The notes beneath the pieces were generated by a model. It was not told the origin of the DNA and did no database searches. It worked only from the letters and a program-made list of their open reading frames with translations. A DNA stretch of 64,000 nucleotides, from assembly GCF_052060015.1 (NCBI RefSeq), contig NZ_JBPODZ010000001.1, forward strand, positions 186,001-250,000, given 5' to 3'. Positions 41,427 through 48,942 of this stretch are shown here, one piece after another. The DNA comes from Arhodomonas sp052060015 (lineage in GTDB: Bacteria; Pseudomonadota; Gammaproteobacteria; Nitrococcales; Nitrococcaceae). Within the stretch, counting starts at the first letter, position 1. Every line of letters begins with the position of its first letter. The translations under genes were made by a program, and so were the position numbers.

Positions 41427-42203
41427 ATGGCCGTTCGGCAACTCTTCCCCTGGCTGATGGTCCTGTTGCTCGGCCTGCCGGCTACGGCGGCGGCCGAGAT
41501 CCTTGCCGAAGACATCGACTATCGTATCGGCGACCAGCGCTTCGAGGGCTATTTCGCCCGCAACACCGCGATTCCCGGCCCCCAACCGGTGGTCCTCATC
41601 GTCCATGACTGGGATGGGCTCACCGAATACGAGCGCACCCGGACGCGGATGCTGGCCCGCGCCGGCTATGCCGCCTTCGCCGCCGATCTCTACGGTGCCG
41701 GGGTGCGCCCGGAAACGGTGGAGGGCGCCCGGGAGCAGAGCGGCGCACTCTACGAGGACCGGGCCCTGATGCGCGAGCGACTCCACGCCGCGGTGGATCA
41801 GCTCGGCGAGCTCGAGGGGGTGGACCCGGAGCGGGCGGTGGCCGCCGGTTACTGCTTCGGCGGCGCGGCCGTGCTGGAGCTCGCGCGCAGCGGTCGGGAC
41901 ATGGCCGGGTTCGTCACCTTCCATGGGGGACTGTCGACACCCGAGGGTCAGGACTACTCGGGGGTGGACGCGCCCGTTCTCGTCCTCCACGGCTCGTCGG
42001 ACCAGTCGGTGCCGATGAGCGCCGTCGCCGAGCTCGCCGAGGCCCTGGACGGTGCCGGCGTGCGCCATCGCATGGAGATCTACGGGGGGGCTCGCCACGC
42101 GTTCACCGAATGGTCCGGTGAGCGTTATCACCCGGAGGCGGATCTCCAGTCTTGGGATCGCTTCCTCGGCTTCCTCGCCGAGGAGATCGGCCGCGGCGGC
42201 TGA
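41427..42203 (+). CDS. Periplasmic dienelactone-hydrolase-family protein
   Basis: 258 residues with a clear signal peptide (cleavage near A-T-A-A-A-E, about residue 23). The alpha/beta hydrolase core has nucleophile Cys143 in G-Y-C-F-G-G, Asp192 in G-S-S-D-Q-S-V-P and His224 in G-A-R-H-A-F. This is the Cys-Asp-His triad of dienelactone hydrolases. Export makes a role in aromatic degradation unlikely. Such secreted members probably cleave esters or lactones, substrate unknown. AGGAGG precedes the ATG; trmO starts 4 bp after its end. Confidence 0.88.
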   Translation: MAVRQLFPWLMVLLLGLPATAAAEILAEDIDYRIGDQRFEGYFARNTAIPGPQPVVLIVHDWDGLTEYERTRTRMLARAGYAAFAADLYGAGVRPETVEGAREQSGALYEDRALMRERLHAAVDQLGELEGVDPERAVAAGYCFGGAAVLELARSGRDMAGFVTFHGGLSTPEGQDYSGVDAPVLVLHGSSDQSVPMSAVAELAEALDGAGVRHRMEIYGGARHAFTEWSGERYHPEADLQSWDRFLGFLAEEIGRGG

Positions 42204-42207
42204 ACCC

Positions 42208-42921
42208 GTGGAGCTGACCCCGGTCGGCCACATTCAGGGCTGCTTTCCGGAGAAGTTCGGGACCCCGCGCCAGCCGGGGCTGGCGCCGGCGGCCACGGCG
42301 GCCTTGCTGCTCGAGCCGCCCTTCGATGACCCGGCCACCTTGCGTGGGCTCGAGGGCTGCAGCCACGTATGGCTGATCTTCGGTTTCCACGAGAACCCGG
42401 AGGGGGGGTGGACGCCGACGGTGCGGCCCCCGCGCCTGGGGGGCAATCGCCGGCTGGGGGTGTTCGCCACGCGCTCGCCGTTTCGGCCGAACGGTCTGGG
42501 TCTCTCGGCGGTGCGCCTCGAGGGGCTGCTGGACGGCGCGGGCCAGCGCGGGCTCCGACTCTCCGGTCACGATCTGGTGGACGGGACGCCGGTCTACGAC
42601 ATCAAGCCCTACATCCCCTACAGCGACGCCATCGTCGATGCCCGGCCGCCGTCCGGCTTCGAGGCGCCGCCGCAGCCGGTGACGGTGGTACTGAGCCCCC
42701 AGGCGGAGCAGGCGCTGGACCGCGCGGGGGCCACTGTGCGCCGCGTGATCCTGGAGACCCTCGCCCTGGACCCCCGTCCGGCGTATCGCCGGGGCGAGTC
42801 CGGCCGTAGTCACGGTATGAGCGTGGCGGGTTACAACGTGCGCTGGTGCGGCGAGGGGGCGGGGATTCGCGTGATCTCTGTCACGCCCCTTGCCGGCCCG
42901 GCCGGGGACCGAGGACCGTGA
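42208..42921 (+). CDS. trmO: tRNA t6A37 N6-methyltransferase TrmO (TsaA family)
   Basis: 237 residues from GTG 42208. Signature stretches are C-F-P-E-K-F-G-T-P-R-Q, H-V-W-L-I-F-G-F-H, R-S-P-F-R-P-N-G-L-G-L-S and D-I-K-P-Y-I-P-Y-S-D-A. These define the TsaA beta-barrel SAM enzyme that methylates threonylcarbamoyl-adenosine 37 of tRNA-Thr. The C-terminal TrmO-specific domain is present. The 3' end overlaps the convergent DMT exporter gene by 41 bp. Confidence 0.93.
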   Translation: MELTPVGHIQGCFPEKFGTPRQPGLAPAATAALLLEPPFDDPATLRGLEGCSHVWLIFGFHENPEGGWTPTVRPPRLGGNRRLGVFATRSPFRPNGLGLSAVRLEGLLDGAGQRGLRLSGHDLVDGTPVYDIKPYIPYSDAIVDARPPSGFEAPPQPVTVVLSPQAEQALDRAGATVRRVILETLALDPRPAYRRGESGRSHGMSVAGYNVRWCGEGAGIRVISVTPLAGPAGDRGP

Positions 42922-43825
42922 CCCGCAGCACCGCGGCGATGAGCAGCAGCGCCCCCGCCATGCCCCACGGGCCAAGGGACTCGCCGAGGAGCACCCAGGC
43001 CAGCAAGGCCACCGCCAGCGGCTCGAGGGTGACGATGATGGTGGAGGCGGTGGCCGGGGTGACCCGCATGCCCTGGAAGAAGGCGATATAGCCGAGGAAG
43101 GTCGGCACCAGGGTGATATAGCCGACCGCGATCAGCGCAGGCGTCCCCAGTCCTACCGTTGCCTCGGAGAGCGTCCAGAGCGCCGCCGGCAGGAGCGCGA
43201 TGCCCCCGATGGCGAACCCGAAGCCCGCACTCTGCATGGGGTGGCAGTAATGGCCCACCCGCCGGGAGAGGAGGGTGAAGCCGGCGTAGACGAAGCCGGC
43301 GGCGAGGGCCGCGGCAATCCCCCGCCACAGGGTGGCCCCGGTTACGAGGGTCTCGCCGAAGGCCACCACCAGGACCGTCCCCGTGATCGCCCCGGCCATT
43401 CCCTCGGCCGTGCGTCGGGTCAACGGCTCACCGACTAGGGCCCCGGATAGGGCGGCGGTGATCACCGGGGCCGAGCAAAGCGTAACCAGGGTAGCCAGAC
43501 CGGCGCCCACCCAATGGACCGCGCCGAGGTAGAGGCCCTGGTAGGCGGCCTGGGCAATACCGAGGGCGGCGATGAACGCCCAGGCGCCCCGGGATGGTAG
43601 CAGCCGTTGGCGTCCCAGCATCCATGCGGCGGCGGCCAGGAACAGGGGTGCGGCGAGCAGCAGCCGCAGGGCGGCCAGTACCAGTGGCGGCAGGGCGTGC
43701 TCGGTGAAGGCAACACGAGCGACGATGCTGGTGGTGCTCCACAGCCCGGCGGCGGTGGCCACCAGCGCCGCGCCGCGCAGCGCGGCGGCGCGGGTCACCG
43801 CCGGCGTGGTGATTTCCCCGGTCAT
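42881..43825 (-). CDS. EamA-type drug/metabolite transporter (DMT family)
   Basis: 314 residues with ten helices in two EamA repeats. The first has G-L-W-S-T-T-S-I-V-A-R and the second ends L-E-P-L-A-V-A-L-L-A-W-V-L-L-G-E, the usual EamA finale. The ATG at 43825 overlaps the MATE stop as ATGA, so the two exporters are translationally coupled. Typical substrates are amino acids or other small metabolites. A long open frame continues upstream across the MATE gene but is only its shadow. Confidence 0.88.
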   Translation of the reverse strand: MTGEITTPAVTRAAALRGAALVATAAGLWSTTSIVARVAFTEHALPPLVLAALRLLLAAPLFLAAAAWMLGRQRLLPSRGAWAFIAALGIAQAAYQGLYLGAVHWVGAGLATLVTLCSAPVITAALSGALVGEPLTRRTAEGMAGAITGTVLVVAFGETLVTGATLWRGIAAALAAGFVYAGFTLLSRRVGHYCHPMQSAGFGFAIGGIALLPAALWTLSEATVGLGTPALIAVGYITLVPTFLGYIAFFQGMRVTPATASTIIVTLEPLAVALLAWVLLGESLGPWGMAGALLLIAAVLRVTVLGPRPGRQGA

Positions 43826-45162
43826 CGCGTTGCCTCCCCACCGGGTTCGCGGATACGGCGGATGCCGGCGCGGTAGAGGCTCCAGGCCACGGCCCCGGCG
43901 GCCAGGTTTCCGGCCAGCGCGCCGGCGAACACCCCCGTGAGACCGATCAGCTGCGCGCCCAGCCAGAGCGCGGGGAGGTAGCAGGCGAACAGCCGCAATG
44001 CCGAGGTGACCATGGCCCGAAGCGGCAGGCCCAGGGCGTTGTTGACCGAGACCATGATCATGGTCAGGCCCAGACCACCGAAGCTCCAGGGGACCAGGCG
44101 GAGATAGTCGGCGAGCCGGGTGGCCACCGCCGTGTCGGCACTGAGCAGGCCCGCGAGGGGGGCGCTGAGGGCGAACCAGAGAACGGCGATGACGAGCTGC
44201 CAGGCGATCACGAAGGTGGTCGCCAGCCGCACCAGGCGGCGGATGGTTTCGACGTCGCCGGCGCCACGGAGACGCCCTACCAGCGGTGGCAGGGACATGG
44301 TCAGGGCGAGCACGACGACAATGGAGAAGAACTCCATACGGGTGCCGAGCCCCCAGGCGCCGACGGCTTGCGGGCCGAAGTCCGCCACGATGCGGGTGGC
44401 CAGCATCGCGGATATCGGTGGCATGAGCTGGCTGATCATTGCCGGCCCGCTGATCCCGGCAATGCCCGCCAGGGCTCGCAGCACGCCCAAGGCGCGGACA
44501 TCCAACCGGATGCAGCCGCGGCGATAAAGCGCCGGATAGACGGCCAGCGTACCGAGGGTGAAAGCCGTCAGTGTCGCCCAGGCGGCACCGGGCAGGCCCC
44601 ACCCGAAGACGAAGATGTAGAGCGGATCCAGTACCAGGTTGAGGAGGCTGGTGAGCACCATCCAGAGGCCGGGGATGCGGGTGTTGCCGTGGGCGCGCAG
44701 CACGCTGTAGCCGAAATAGAGGAACGCGCCCATCCATGCGCTGGCCAACCAGGGTGCCCAGTAGGCCCGAATCAGGGGGAGCAGCTCGGGTTCCGCGCCG
44801 AGCAGTGTCACCGCTTGTTCGCGCACCAGCCATAGGGCGAGCACCAGCGCCAGCACGATGCCGGCGCCGGTGATCACCACCAGCCCGCAGAGCCGGCGGG
44901 CGCGGTTGCCCTCGCCGCCGCCGAGGGCGCGTGAGACCAGGGCCGTGGTGGCGATTCCGATGCCCACCTGGGTACCGATGACCAGCTGCATGAAGGGGAT
45001 GGTGAATCCCAGGGCGGCCAGCGGACGGGCGCCGAGCTGGCCGATGAACGCGCTGTCCACCAGCTGGAAGCCGAGCAGGGAGACCACCCCGAAGAGCATG
45101 GGCCAGGTCATCTGGAACAGGCCGCGGGCGAGGCCGGTGCGATGGAGTTCCTCGGGGGTCAT
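43822..45162 (-). CDS. MATE-family multidrug/metabolite efflux protein
   Basis: 446 residues with twelve helices. The first helix reads W-P-M-L-F-G-V-V-S-L-L-G-F-Q-L-V-D-S-A-F-I-G-Q-L, followed by G-I-G-I-A-T-T-A-L-V-S-R-A-L-G. Both are MATE signatures. It is a Na+- or H+-driven exporter in the inner membrane and the first gene of a two-exporter operon with the DMT gene. Upstream is a 247-bp intergenic region shared with the entericidin-like gene. Confidence 0.9.
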   Translation of the reverse strand: MTPEELHRTGLARGLFQMTWPMLFGVVSLLGFQLVDSAFIGQLGARPLAALGFTIPFMQLVIGTQVGIGIATTALVSRALGGGEGNRARRLCGLVVITGAGIVLALVLALWLVREQAVTLLGAEPELLPLIRAYWAPWLASAWMGAFLYFGYSVLRAHGNTRIPGLWMVLTSLLNLVLDPLYIFVFGWGLPGAAWATLTAFTLGTLAVYPALYRRGCIRLDVRALGVLRALAGIAGISGPAMISQLMPPISAMLATRIVADFGPQAVGAWGLGTRMEFFSIVVVLALTMSLPPLVGRLRGAGDVETIRRLVRLATTFVIAWQLVIAVLWFALSAPLAGLLSADTAVATRLADYLRLVPWSFGGLGLTMIMVSVNNALGLPLRAMVTSALRLFACYLPALWLGAQLIGLTGVFAGALAGNLAAGAVAWSLYRAGIRRIREPGGEATR

Positions 45163-45299
45163 CTCGCTCCCTTGCCGAAAGGTCGCGGCAGGATACCACC
45201 GCTGCGGCGTTCGCGCCTGTCACAGGGTTGGATGGTCAGTGTTTGATCAGGTTCGGGGAATTGGTGCAAAAATATGAGCTTGTAGTTTGTTTCTACGGT

Positions 45300-45340
45300 T
45301 TTTCCACAACTGTGGCCACAGCCCTCGTGGATAATCCACA
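45300..45340. promoter_or_regulatory. Intergenic inverted repeats with DnaA-box-like sequences
   Basis: Between the MATE start (45162) and the small lipoprotein gene (45410). TTTTCCACA (45300-45308) differs from the DnaA box TTATNCACA at one base. CCACA-AC-TGTGG is centred near 45310. GTGGAT-A-ATCCAC (45327-45339) is a perfect inverted repeat that contains TTATCCACG on the minus strand. The palindromes may be regulator sites rather than DnaA boxes. Confidence 0.4.
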
Positions 45341-45409
45341 TGGCAGCGGGCCTGGCGAGCCGGGAGTGCTATGCTGGGAAAAACCACGATGGACCATAAG
45401 GAGACGCTC

Positions 45410-45547
45410 ATGTTCTGGTTGCTTCGCGCCCTCCGCCCGATGCTCGCCTTCATCCTGCTGTTGGTACTCGCCGGCTGTAACACCATGGAGGGGGTAGGAG
45501 AGGACATGCAGGACGCGGGAGAGGCGATTGAGGAAGAGGCCGACTAG
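45410..45547 (+). CDS. Entericidin-like small lipoprotein
   Basis: 45 residues, below common ORF cut-offs. The N-terminal hydrophobic signal ends in lipobox L-A-G-C with Cys23 as the lipidation site. The tail reads N-T-M-E-G-V-G-E-D-M-Q-D-A-G-E-A-I-E-E. The T-x-x-G-x-G-x-D-x-Q-x-x-G-x-x-I-E pattern is that of entericidin A/B, envelope lipoproteins induced in stationary phase. AAGGAG lies 9 nt before the ATG. It sits alone between two AT-richer intergenic regions. Confidence 0.88.
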   Translation: MFWLLRALRPMLAFILLLVLAGCNTMEGVGEDMQDAGEAIEEEAD

Positions 45548-45660
45548 GCTTCGCCGTCTCCCACCCCTTGGCTAACTACCCGAGGGGGTTCCGCCGGCCC
45601 CCCGCCGCCGGATGAGCGCGACGTGGTCCCCTGGCGGTCCGTTGATCGGCCCGTGCCGCC

Positions 45661-45681
45661 CTTGACAGACTGCCTGTCAAG
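45661..45681. other. Perfect 8-bp hairpin after the entericidin-like gene
   Basis: CTTGACAG, loop ACTGC, CTGTCAAG. It lies 113 bp after the stop codon and has no T-run, so it could be a transcript end, a regulator site (TTGACAG-N5-CTGTCAA), or chance. Confidence 0.4.
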
Positions 45682-45756
45682 GGGCTGTTCGGGGATTTGT
45701 ACACAGCCATGGCCTCTCCCCAGATTGCGGGACAAGGCGTTGCCGCCGCGTCAAGA

Positions 45757-45909
45757 AAACAACGCGAGAATATTATAAGCGGATGAATTTGCAGGCTTTC
45801 GTGGAGGCGCCGAAAACTTGGCCAATTCAGCGTTAGGCCAGCGCTGGCAAGGTCCCGGGAAGGGTCTCTACGGTTTGTTCACAGAGTTATCCACAGCTTC
45901 TGTGAAAAA
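45757..45909. other. AT-rich segment with clustered DnaA-box-like sites
   Basis: Part of a 427-bp gene-free stretch (45548-45974). An AT-rich run (about 45757-45793, with GAATATTATAAG) is followed by TTGTTCACA (45875-45883, one mismatch to TTATNCACA), TTATCCACA (45887-45895, exact) and, on the minus strand, TTTTTCACA (45901-45909, one mismatch). An AT-rich element beside closely spaced DnaA boxes resembles an origin or a DnaA-titrating site. The usual oriC gene neighbours (dnaA, mnmG, parA) are absent. Confidence 0.4.
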
Positions 45910-45939
45910 ACGATGACAGCGCCAGGGCCACGGGTCATT

Positions 45940-45963
45940 CCGGCGGCAGGGGCCTGCCGCCGG
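45940..45963 (-). terminator. GC-rich hairpin behind the hibernation-factor gene
   Basis: Perfect inverted repeat with arms CCGGCGGCAG and CTGCCGCCGG around a 4-nt loop, 11 bp beyond the stop codon at 45975 on the minus strand. There is no T-run, so it is termination-like but not a classic intrinsic terminator. Confidence 0.45.
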
Positions 45964-45974
45964 TAGCAAAACGC

Positions 45975-46292
45975 TCAGCGACGTGGCCCGTCGGCCTTGG
46001 CGAAGCGGTGGGCGAGGGCCTTCTCCAGCTTGCGCGCCGCCTCATGGCTGGCGGTGTAGGCGTCGGTGGCGTCGGCCTCCACTACTACCGGTTGGAGCCC
46101 GGCGGGGTGGGCCTCCAGGGTGCAGGCGGTGTCCACGCCCCCCTTGCCGGCGTTGACGTCCTTGAGATAGGCCTCCACGCGGGTGATGCGGTCGCCGAAG
46201 CGCCGCTCCACGCCGGCGAGCTTGGCACGGATGTGGTCCTCGAGGGCCGCGGAGGTCTCGATACCCTCCGCCGGATTGACCTGAAGCTCCAT
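45975..46292 (-). CDS. HPF/RaiA-family ribosome-associated protein
   Basis: 105 residues. M-E-L-Q-V-N at the start, R-F-G-D-R-I-T-R-V-E-A-Y-L-K-D-V-N, and a conserved A-R-K-L-E-K-A-L fit the short HPF/RaiA group (beta-alpha-beta-beta-beta-alpha). These proteins bind the decoding centre of idle ribosomes under stress. The family member is not one of the classic E. coli hpf or raiA orthologues, so no symbol is given. Monocistronic. Confidence 0.85.
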   Translation of the reverse strand: MELQVNPAEGIETSAALEDHIRAKLAGVERRFGDRITRVEAYLKDVNAGKGGVDTACTLEAHPAGLQPVVVEADATDAYTASHEAARKLEKALAHRFAKADGPRR

Positions 46293-46364
46293 GTTTCCTC
46301 CTTTTGCGCCATTACGCCTATCTAACTGAAGGCGCGGGCCGCCGTTTCCAAGGCACCGTCCCCG

Positions 46365-47678
46365 TCAGTCGCCGTCCCGGCTCACCCAGGCCGCCATGCG
46401 CTCGGCGGCAGTGACCACGCGGGCGCAGTGGCGGCGCAGGAACGCCTCATCCACCGTCTCGCCGGCGGCCGCCTCCAGCGCGGGTCTGCCGTCGAAGTCG
46501 ACATAGGCGAGGCGCACCGACAGCTCCGAGGAGGGACGGCCGAAGTTGCTGCCGGGCAGCACCGCGACGCCGGTCTCCTCGAGCAGGCGCTCGCAGAGGG
46601 TTACGCTATCGCCAATGCCGCGGGCCTCGAGGCGTTCGCGCAGGGGCTCGAAGCTCGGGAACAGGTAGAAGCCGCCCTGGGCGGGCCGGCAGCGGGCCCC
46701 GGCCGCGGTGAGGGTATCGTGGAAGAAGCCCGCCAGCGCCTGCAGGATGCGCCGGCTGTCGGCGAGGTAGCGGTCCATAGCAGGCCCACCGCTGAAACCG
46801 GCAATGGCGGCGTGCTGGATCGGCGCGCTGGTGGAGGTGAAGGTCTCGCTGGCCACCGCGGCCATGCCGTCGAGGAGCCAGCGGAGCTGGCTCGGGAAGG
46901 CGAAGGCCCCGAGCCGCCACCCCCCGGCACCGCACCACTTGGACAGGCCGTTGCTGATCACCGTGCCCTCGGGGTAATAGCGGGCCAGCGAGATATGCTC
47001 GCCGTCGAACCGCGTGCCGCTGTAGATCTCGTCGGAGAGCACCAGGACTCGGTATCGCCGGGCCACCTCCGCGATGGCCTGTAGCTGCTCCGGGGAGTAG
47101 GCGATGCCGGTGGGATTGCCCGGGTAGTTCAAGATCAGCAGCCTGGGGCGCTCCGGGTCGGTGCGGCACAGGGCCTCCAGGGCGTCGGCGGTCACGCCCA
47201 TACCGGTGGCGGGATCGGTGGGCAGCCAGCGGATCTGGCGGCCGAGGATATGGGCCTGAGGGGCGTAGGAGACCCAGCTTGGTGTGGGGATCACCAGATC
47301 ACCATAGTAGACCAGCTGGACGATGAACATCAGCTCCTTGGTGCCCGGCCCCACGAGGATGTTCTCCGGTGCGTAGTCCAGGCCCTCGGTGCGCTGGAAG
47401 TAGCCGGCGACGGCTTCGCGCAGGGGGGCGAGCCCCTTCACCGGGAGGTAGTCCTTCTCGTGGGCGTGCTCGCGCAGGGCGGCGACCACGTGGTCCGGGA
47501 CGGGGAACGGGGATTGGCCGAGTCCCAGCCGGTAGACCTCGCGCCCCTGTCGCTGCAACGCCGCGGAGCGCTCGTTGATGGCCAGTGTCGCGGAGGGACC
47601 GAGGCCGCGTACGTTGAGGTTGAGATGGATGTGGGGGGAAAGGGCATCGCCGTCGCTGCGGGTGTTGCTCTCGTCCAC
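46365..47678 (-). CDS. Class I/II PLP-dependent aminotransferase
   Basis: 437 residues. The substrate/PLP region has N-Y-P-G-N-P-T-G-I-A-Y. The PLP N1 contact is in V-L-S-D-E-I-Y, and the Schiff-base lysine is in S-N-G-L-S-K-W-C-G-A-G-G-W-R-L-G, with the phosphate-binding Arg. The N-terminal R-L-G-L-G-Q-S-P-F-P is typical of aspartate-aminotransferase-like proteins. The donor amino acid cannot be told. The K-W-C-G-A-G-G stretch is a variant of the usual K-x-x-x-x-x-G-x-R-x-G. It is divergent from the DUF423 gene. Confidence 0.9.
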   Translation of the reverse strand: MDESNTRSDGDALSPHIHLNLNVRGLGPSATLAINERSAALQRQGREVYRLGLGQSPFPVPDHVVAALREHAHEKDYLPVKGLAPLREAVAGYFQRTEGLDYAPENILVGPGTKELMFIVQLVYYGDLVIPTPSWVSYAPQAHILGRQIRWLPTDPATGMGVTADALEALCRTDPERPRLLILNYPGNPTGIAYSPEQLQAIAEVARRYRVLVLSDEIYSGTRFDGEHISLARYYPEGTVISNGLSKWCGAGGWRLGAFAFPSQLRWLLDGMAAVASETFTSTSAPIQHAAIAGFSGGPAMDRYLADSRRILQALAGFFHDTLTAAGARCRPAQGGFYLFPSFEPLRERLEARGIGDSVTLCERLLEETGVAVLPGSNFGRPSSELSVRLAYVDFDGRPALEAAAGETVDEAFLRRHCARVVTAAERMAAWVSRDGD

Positions 47679-47758
47679 GGGTCGACTCCGGATCGAATGG
47701 GTGGATAGTTGTTATTTTTGCGTATTACGATCCGTCACGCAAATCGAGGGTGCATTCT

Positions 47759-48145
47759 ATGACGCAGGGAACGACTAGTGGCCGGGGCAGCCTGGCCATT
47801 GGCTCGCTGGCGGCGATGCTGGGCGTGGCCCTGGGCGCCTTTGGTGCCCATGCCCTGGAGGGGGTGCTGAGCCCGGAGCGGTTGGCGGTGTGGGAGACGG
47901 CAGTGCGCTATCAGATGGCGCACGCCCTCGGGATGCTCCTGGTCGGGGTGCTGGCGGTACGTGAAAGTTCGCCCTGGCTGCGCGCCACAGCGGTGTGTCA
48001 TACGACGGGGCTGGTGATCTTCCCCGGAAGCCTCTACCTGCTGTGCCTCACAGACATCGGCGTCTTTGGCGCCGTTACCCCGGTGGGGGGCGTGCTATGG
48101 GTGATCGGCTGGGGGCTGCTCGCGGTGCATGCGCTGCGGGCCTGA
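47759..48145 (+). CDS. DUF423 (YgdD-like) small membrane protein
   Basis: 128 residues with four helices. A-L-G-A-F-G-A-H-A-L-E near residue 25, W-E-T-A-V-R-Y-Q-M-A-H-A-L and F-P-G-S-L-Y-L-L-C are the DUF423 signature. ATG 47759 follows GAGGG by 8 nt; GTG 47750 would be too close. Function in the inner membrane is unknown. Confidence 0.92.
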   Translation: MTQGTTSGRGSLAIGSLAAMLGVALGAFGAHALEGVLSPERLAVWETAVRYQMAHALGMLLVGVLAVRESSPWLRATAVCHTTGLVIFPGSLYLLCLTDIGVFGAVTPVGGVLWVIGWGLLAVHALRA

Positions 48146-48168
48146 GCCTGGCACGCAGCCGCCCGGGG

Positions 48169-48888
48169 TCACCGGCGCGGGCCGGACTCACCCGGCGTCG
48201 CCGCGTCCGTGCGGGCGCGGCCCGCATCGATCTCCTCCGGCGGCTCCACGCCCTCGTGGTAGTCGATCTGTTCCGGGGCGACGGTACCGCCGGAGATCAC
48301 GAAGCTCATGGCTTGATCCATGGTCCAGTCGGTGGCGGTGAGGTCATCGACCGGCACCAGCTCCAGGTAGCCGGAGGTAGGATTGGGGGTGGTGGGCACG
48401 TAGACGGCGGCAATGCGCTGCCCGGTGCTGCGGTCGGTGACCACTCGGGTGACGAAGCCCACCGTCTTCATCCCTTGATGGGGAAAGGCGATGAGCACAA
48501 CCCGCTGGACGTCACCGGGCTGCTGCTGCAGCGCGCCGAGCAGCGCCTTGGTTGCACCGTAGATCTTCTCGACGAAGGGGATTCGGCCGATCAGGCCATC
48601 CACCCCCTCCATGATCCGCCGGCCCACCACCCGGCTGCTGGCCCAACCCAGCAGTACCAGCCCGAAGACCGTCAGTAGCAGCCCGAGGACGTTGGCAAAG
48701 GTCGGCGTGGCCATGAGATCGGCGAGCCACGGCGCATAGGGGCGGACCAGCCCGGCGACGGTGGCCACCCAGGGTTGGCCCACGTCGGAGAGCCGCTGGG
48801 CGACGAAGCGGAAGACCACCCAGGTGATCCATATCGGGATCACCGTGAGCACACCCGCTAGAAAGTAGTTGCGGATCCGTGCCGTCAA
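48169..48888 (-). CDS. DUF502 membrane protein
   Basis: 239 residues. Helix 1 is in F-L-A-G-V-L-T-V-I-P-I-W-I-T and helix 2 in V-L-G-L-L-L-T-V-F-G-L-V-L-L-G. A soluble domain has I-P-F-V-E-K-I-Y-G-A-T-K, V-P-T-T-P-N-P-T-S-G-Y and M-S-F-V-I-S-G-G, all DUF502 marks. The acidic C-terminal tail is poorly conserved. Inner-membrane protein of unknown function. It ends 23 bp from the end of the convergent DUF423 gene. Confidence 0.9.
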   Translation of the reverse strand: MTARIRNYFLAGVLTVIPIWITWVVFRFVAQRLSDVGQPWVATVAGLVRPYAPWLADLMATPTFANVLGLLLTVFGLVLLGWASSRVVGRRIMEGVDGLIGRIPFVEKIYGATKALLGALQQQPGDVQRVVLIAFPHQGMKTVGFVTRVVTDRSTGQRIAAVYVPTTPNPTSGYLELVPVDDLTATDWTMDQAMSFVISGGTVAPEQIDYHEGVEPPEEIDAGRARTDAATPGESGPRR

Positions 48889-48942
48889 TTGGCGCTCCTG
48901 TGCGTTGCCTGCGCCCTGCCTGCGGCAGCGCTGGGGTCGAGG

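Noticed and set aside
42881..45223. 780-codon open frame on the minus strand
   Set aside because: Only the last ~314 codons (DMT exporter) are real. The rest is an out-of-frame shadow of the MATE gene, which has clear helices and motifs in its own frame.
45757..45909. Chromosomal oriC
   Set aside because: Kept only as a lead: boxes and AT tract exist, but no dnaA, mnmG, rpmH or par genes are near and box number is low.
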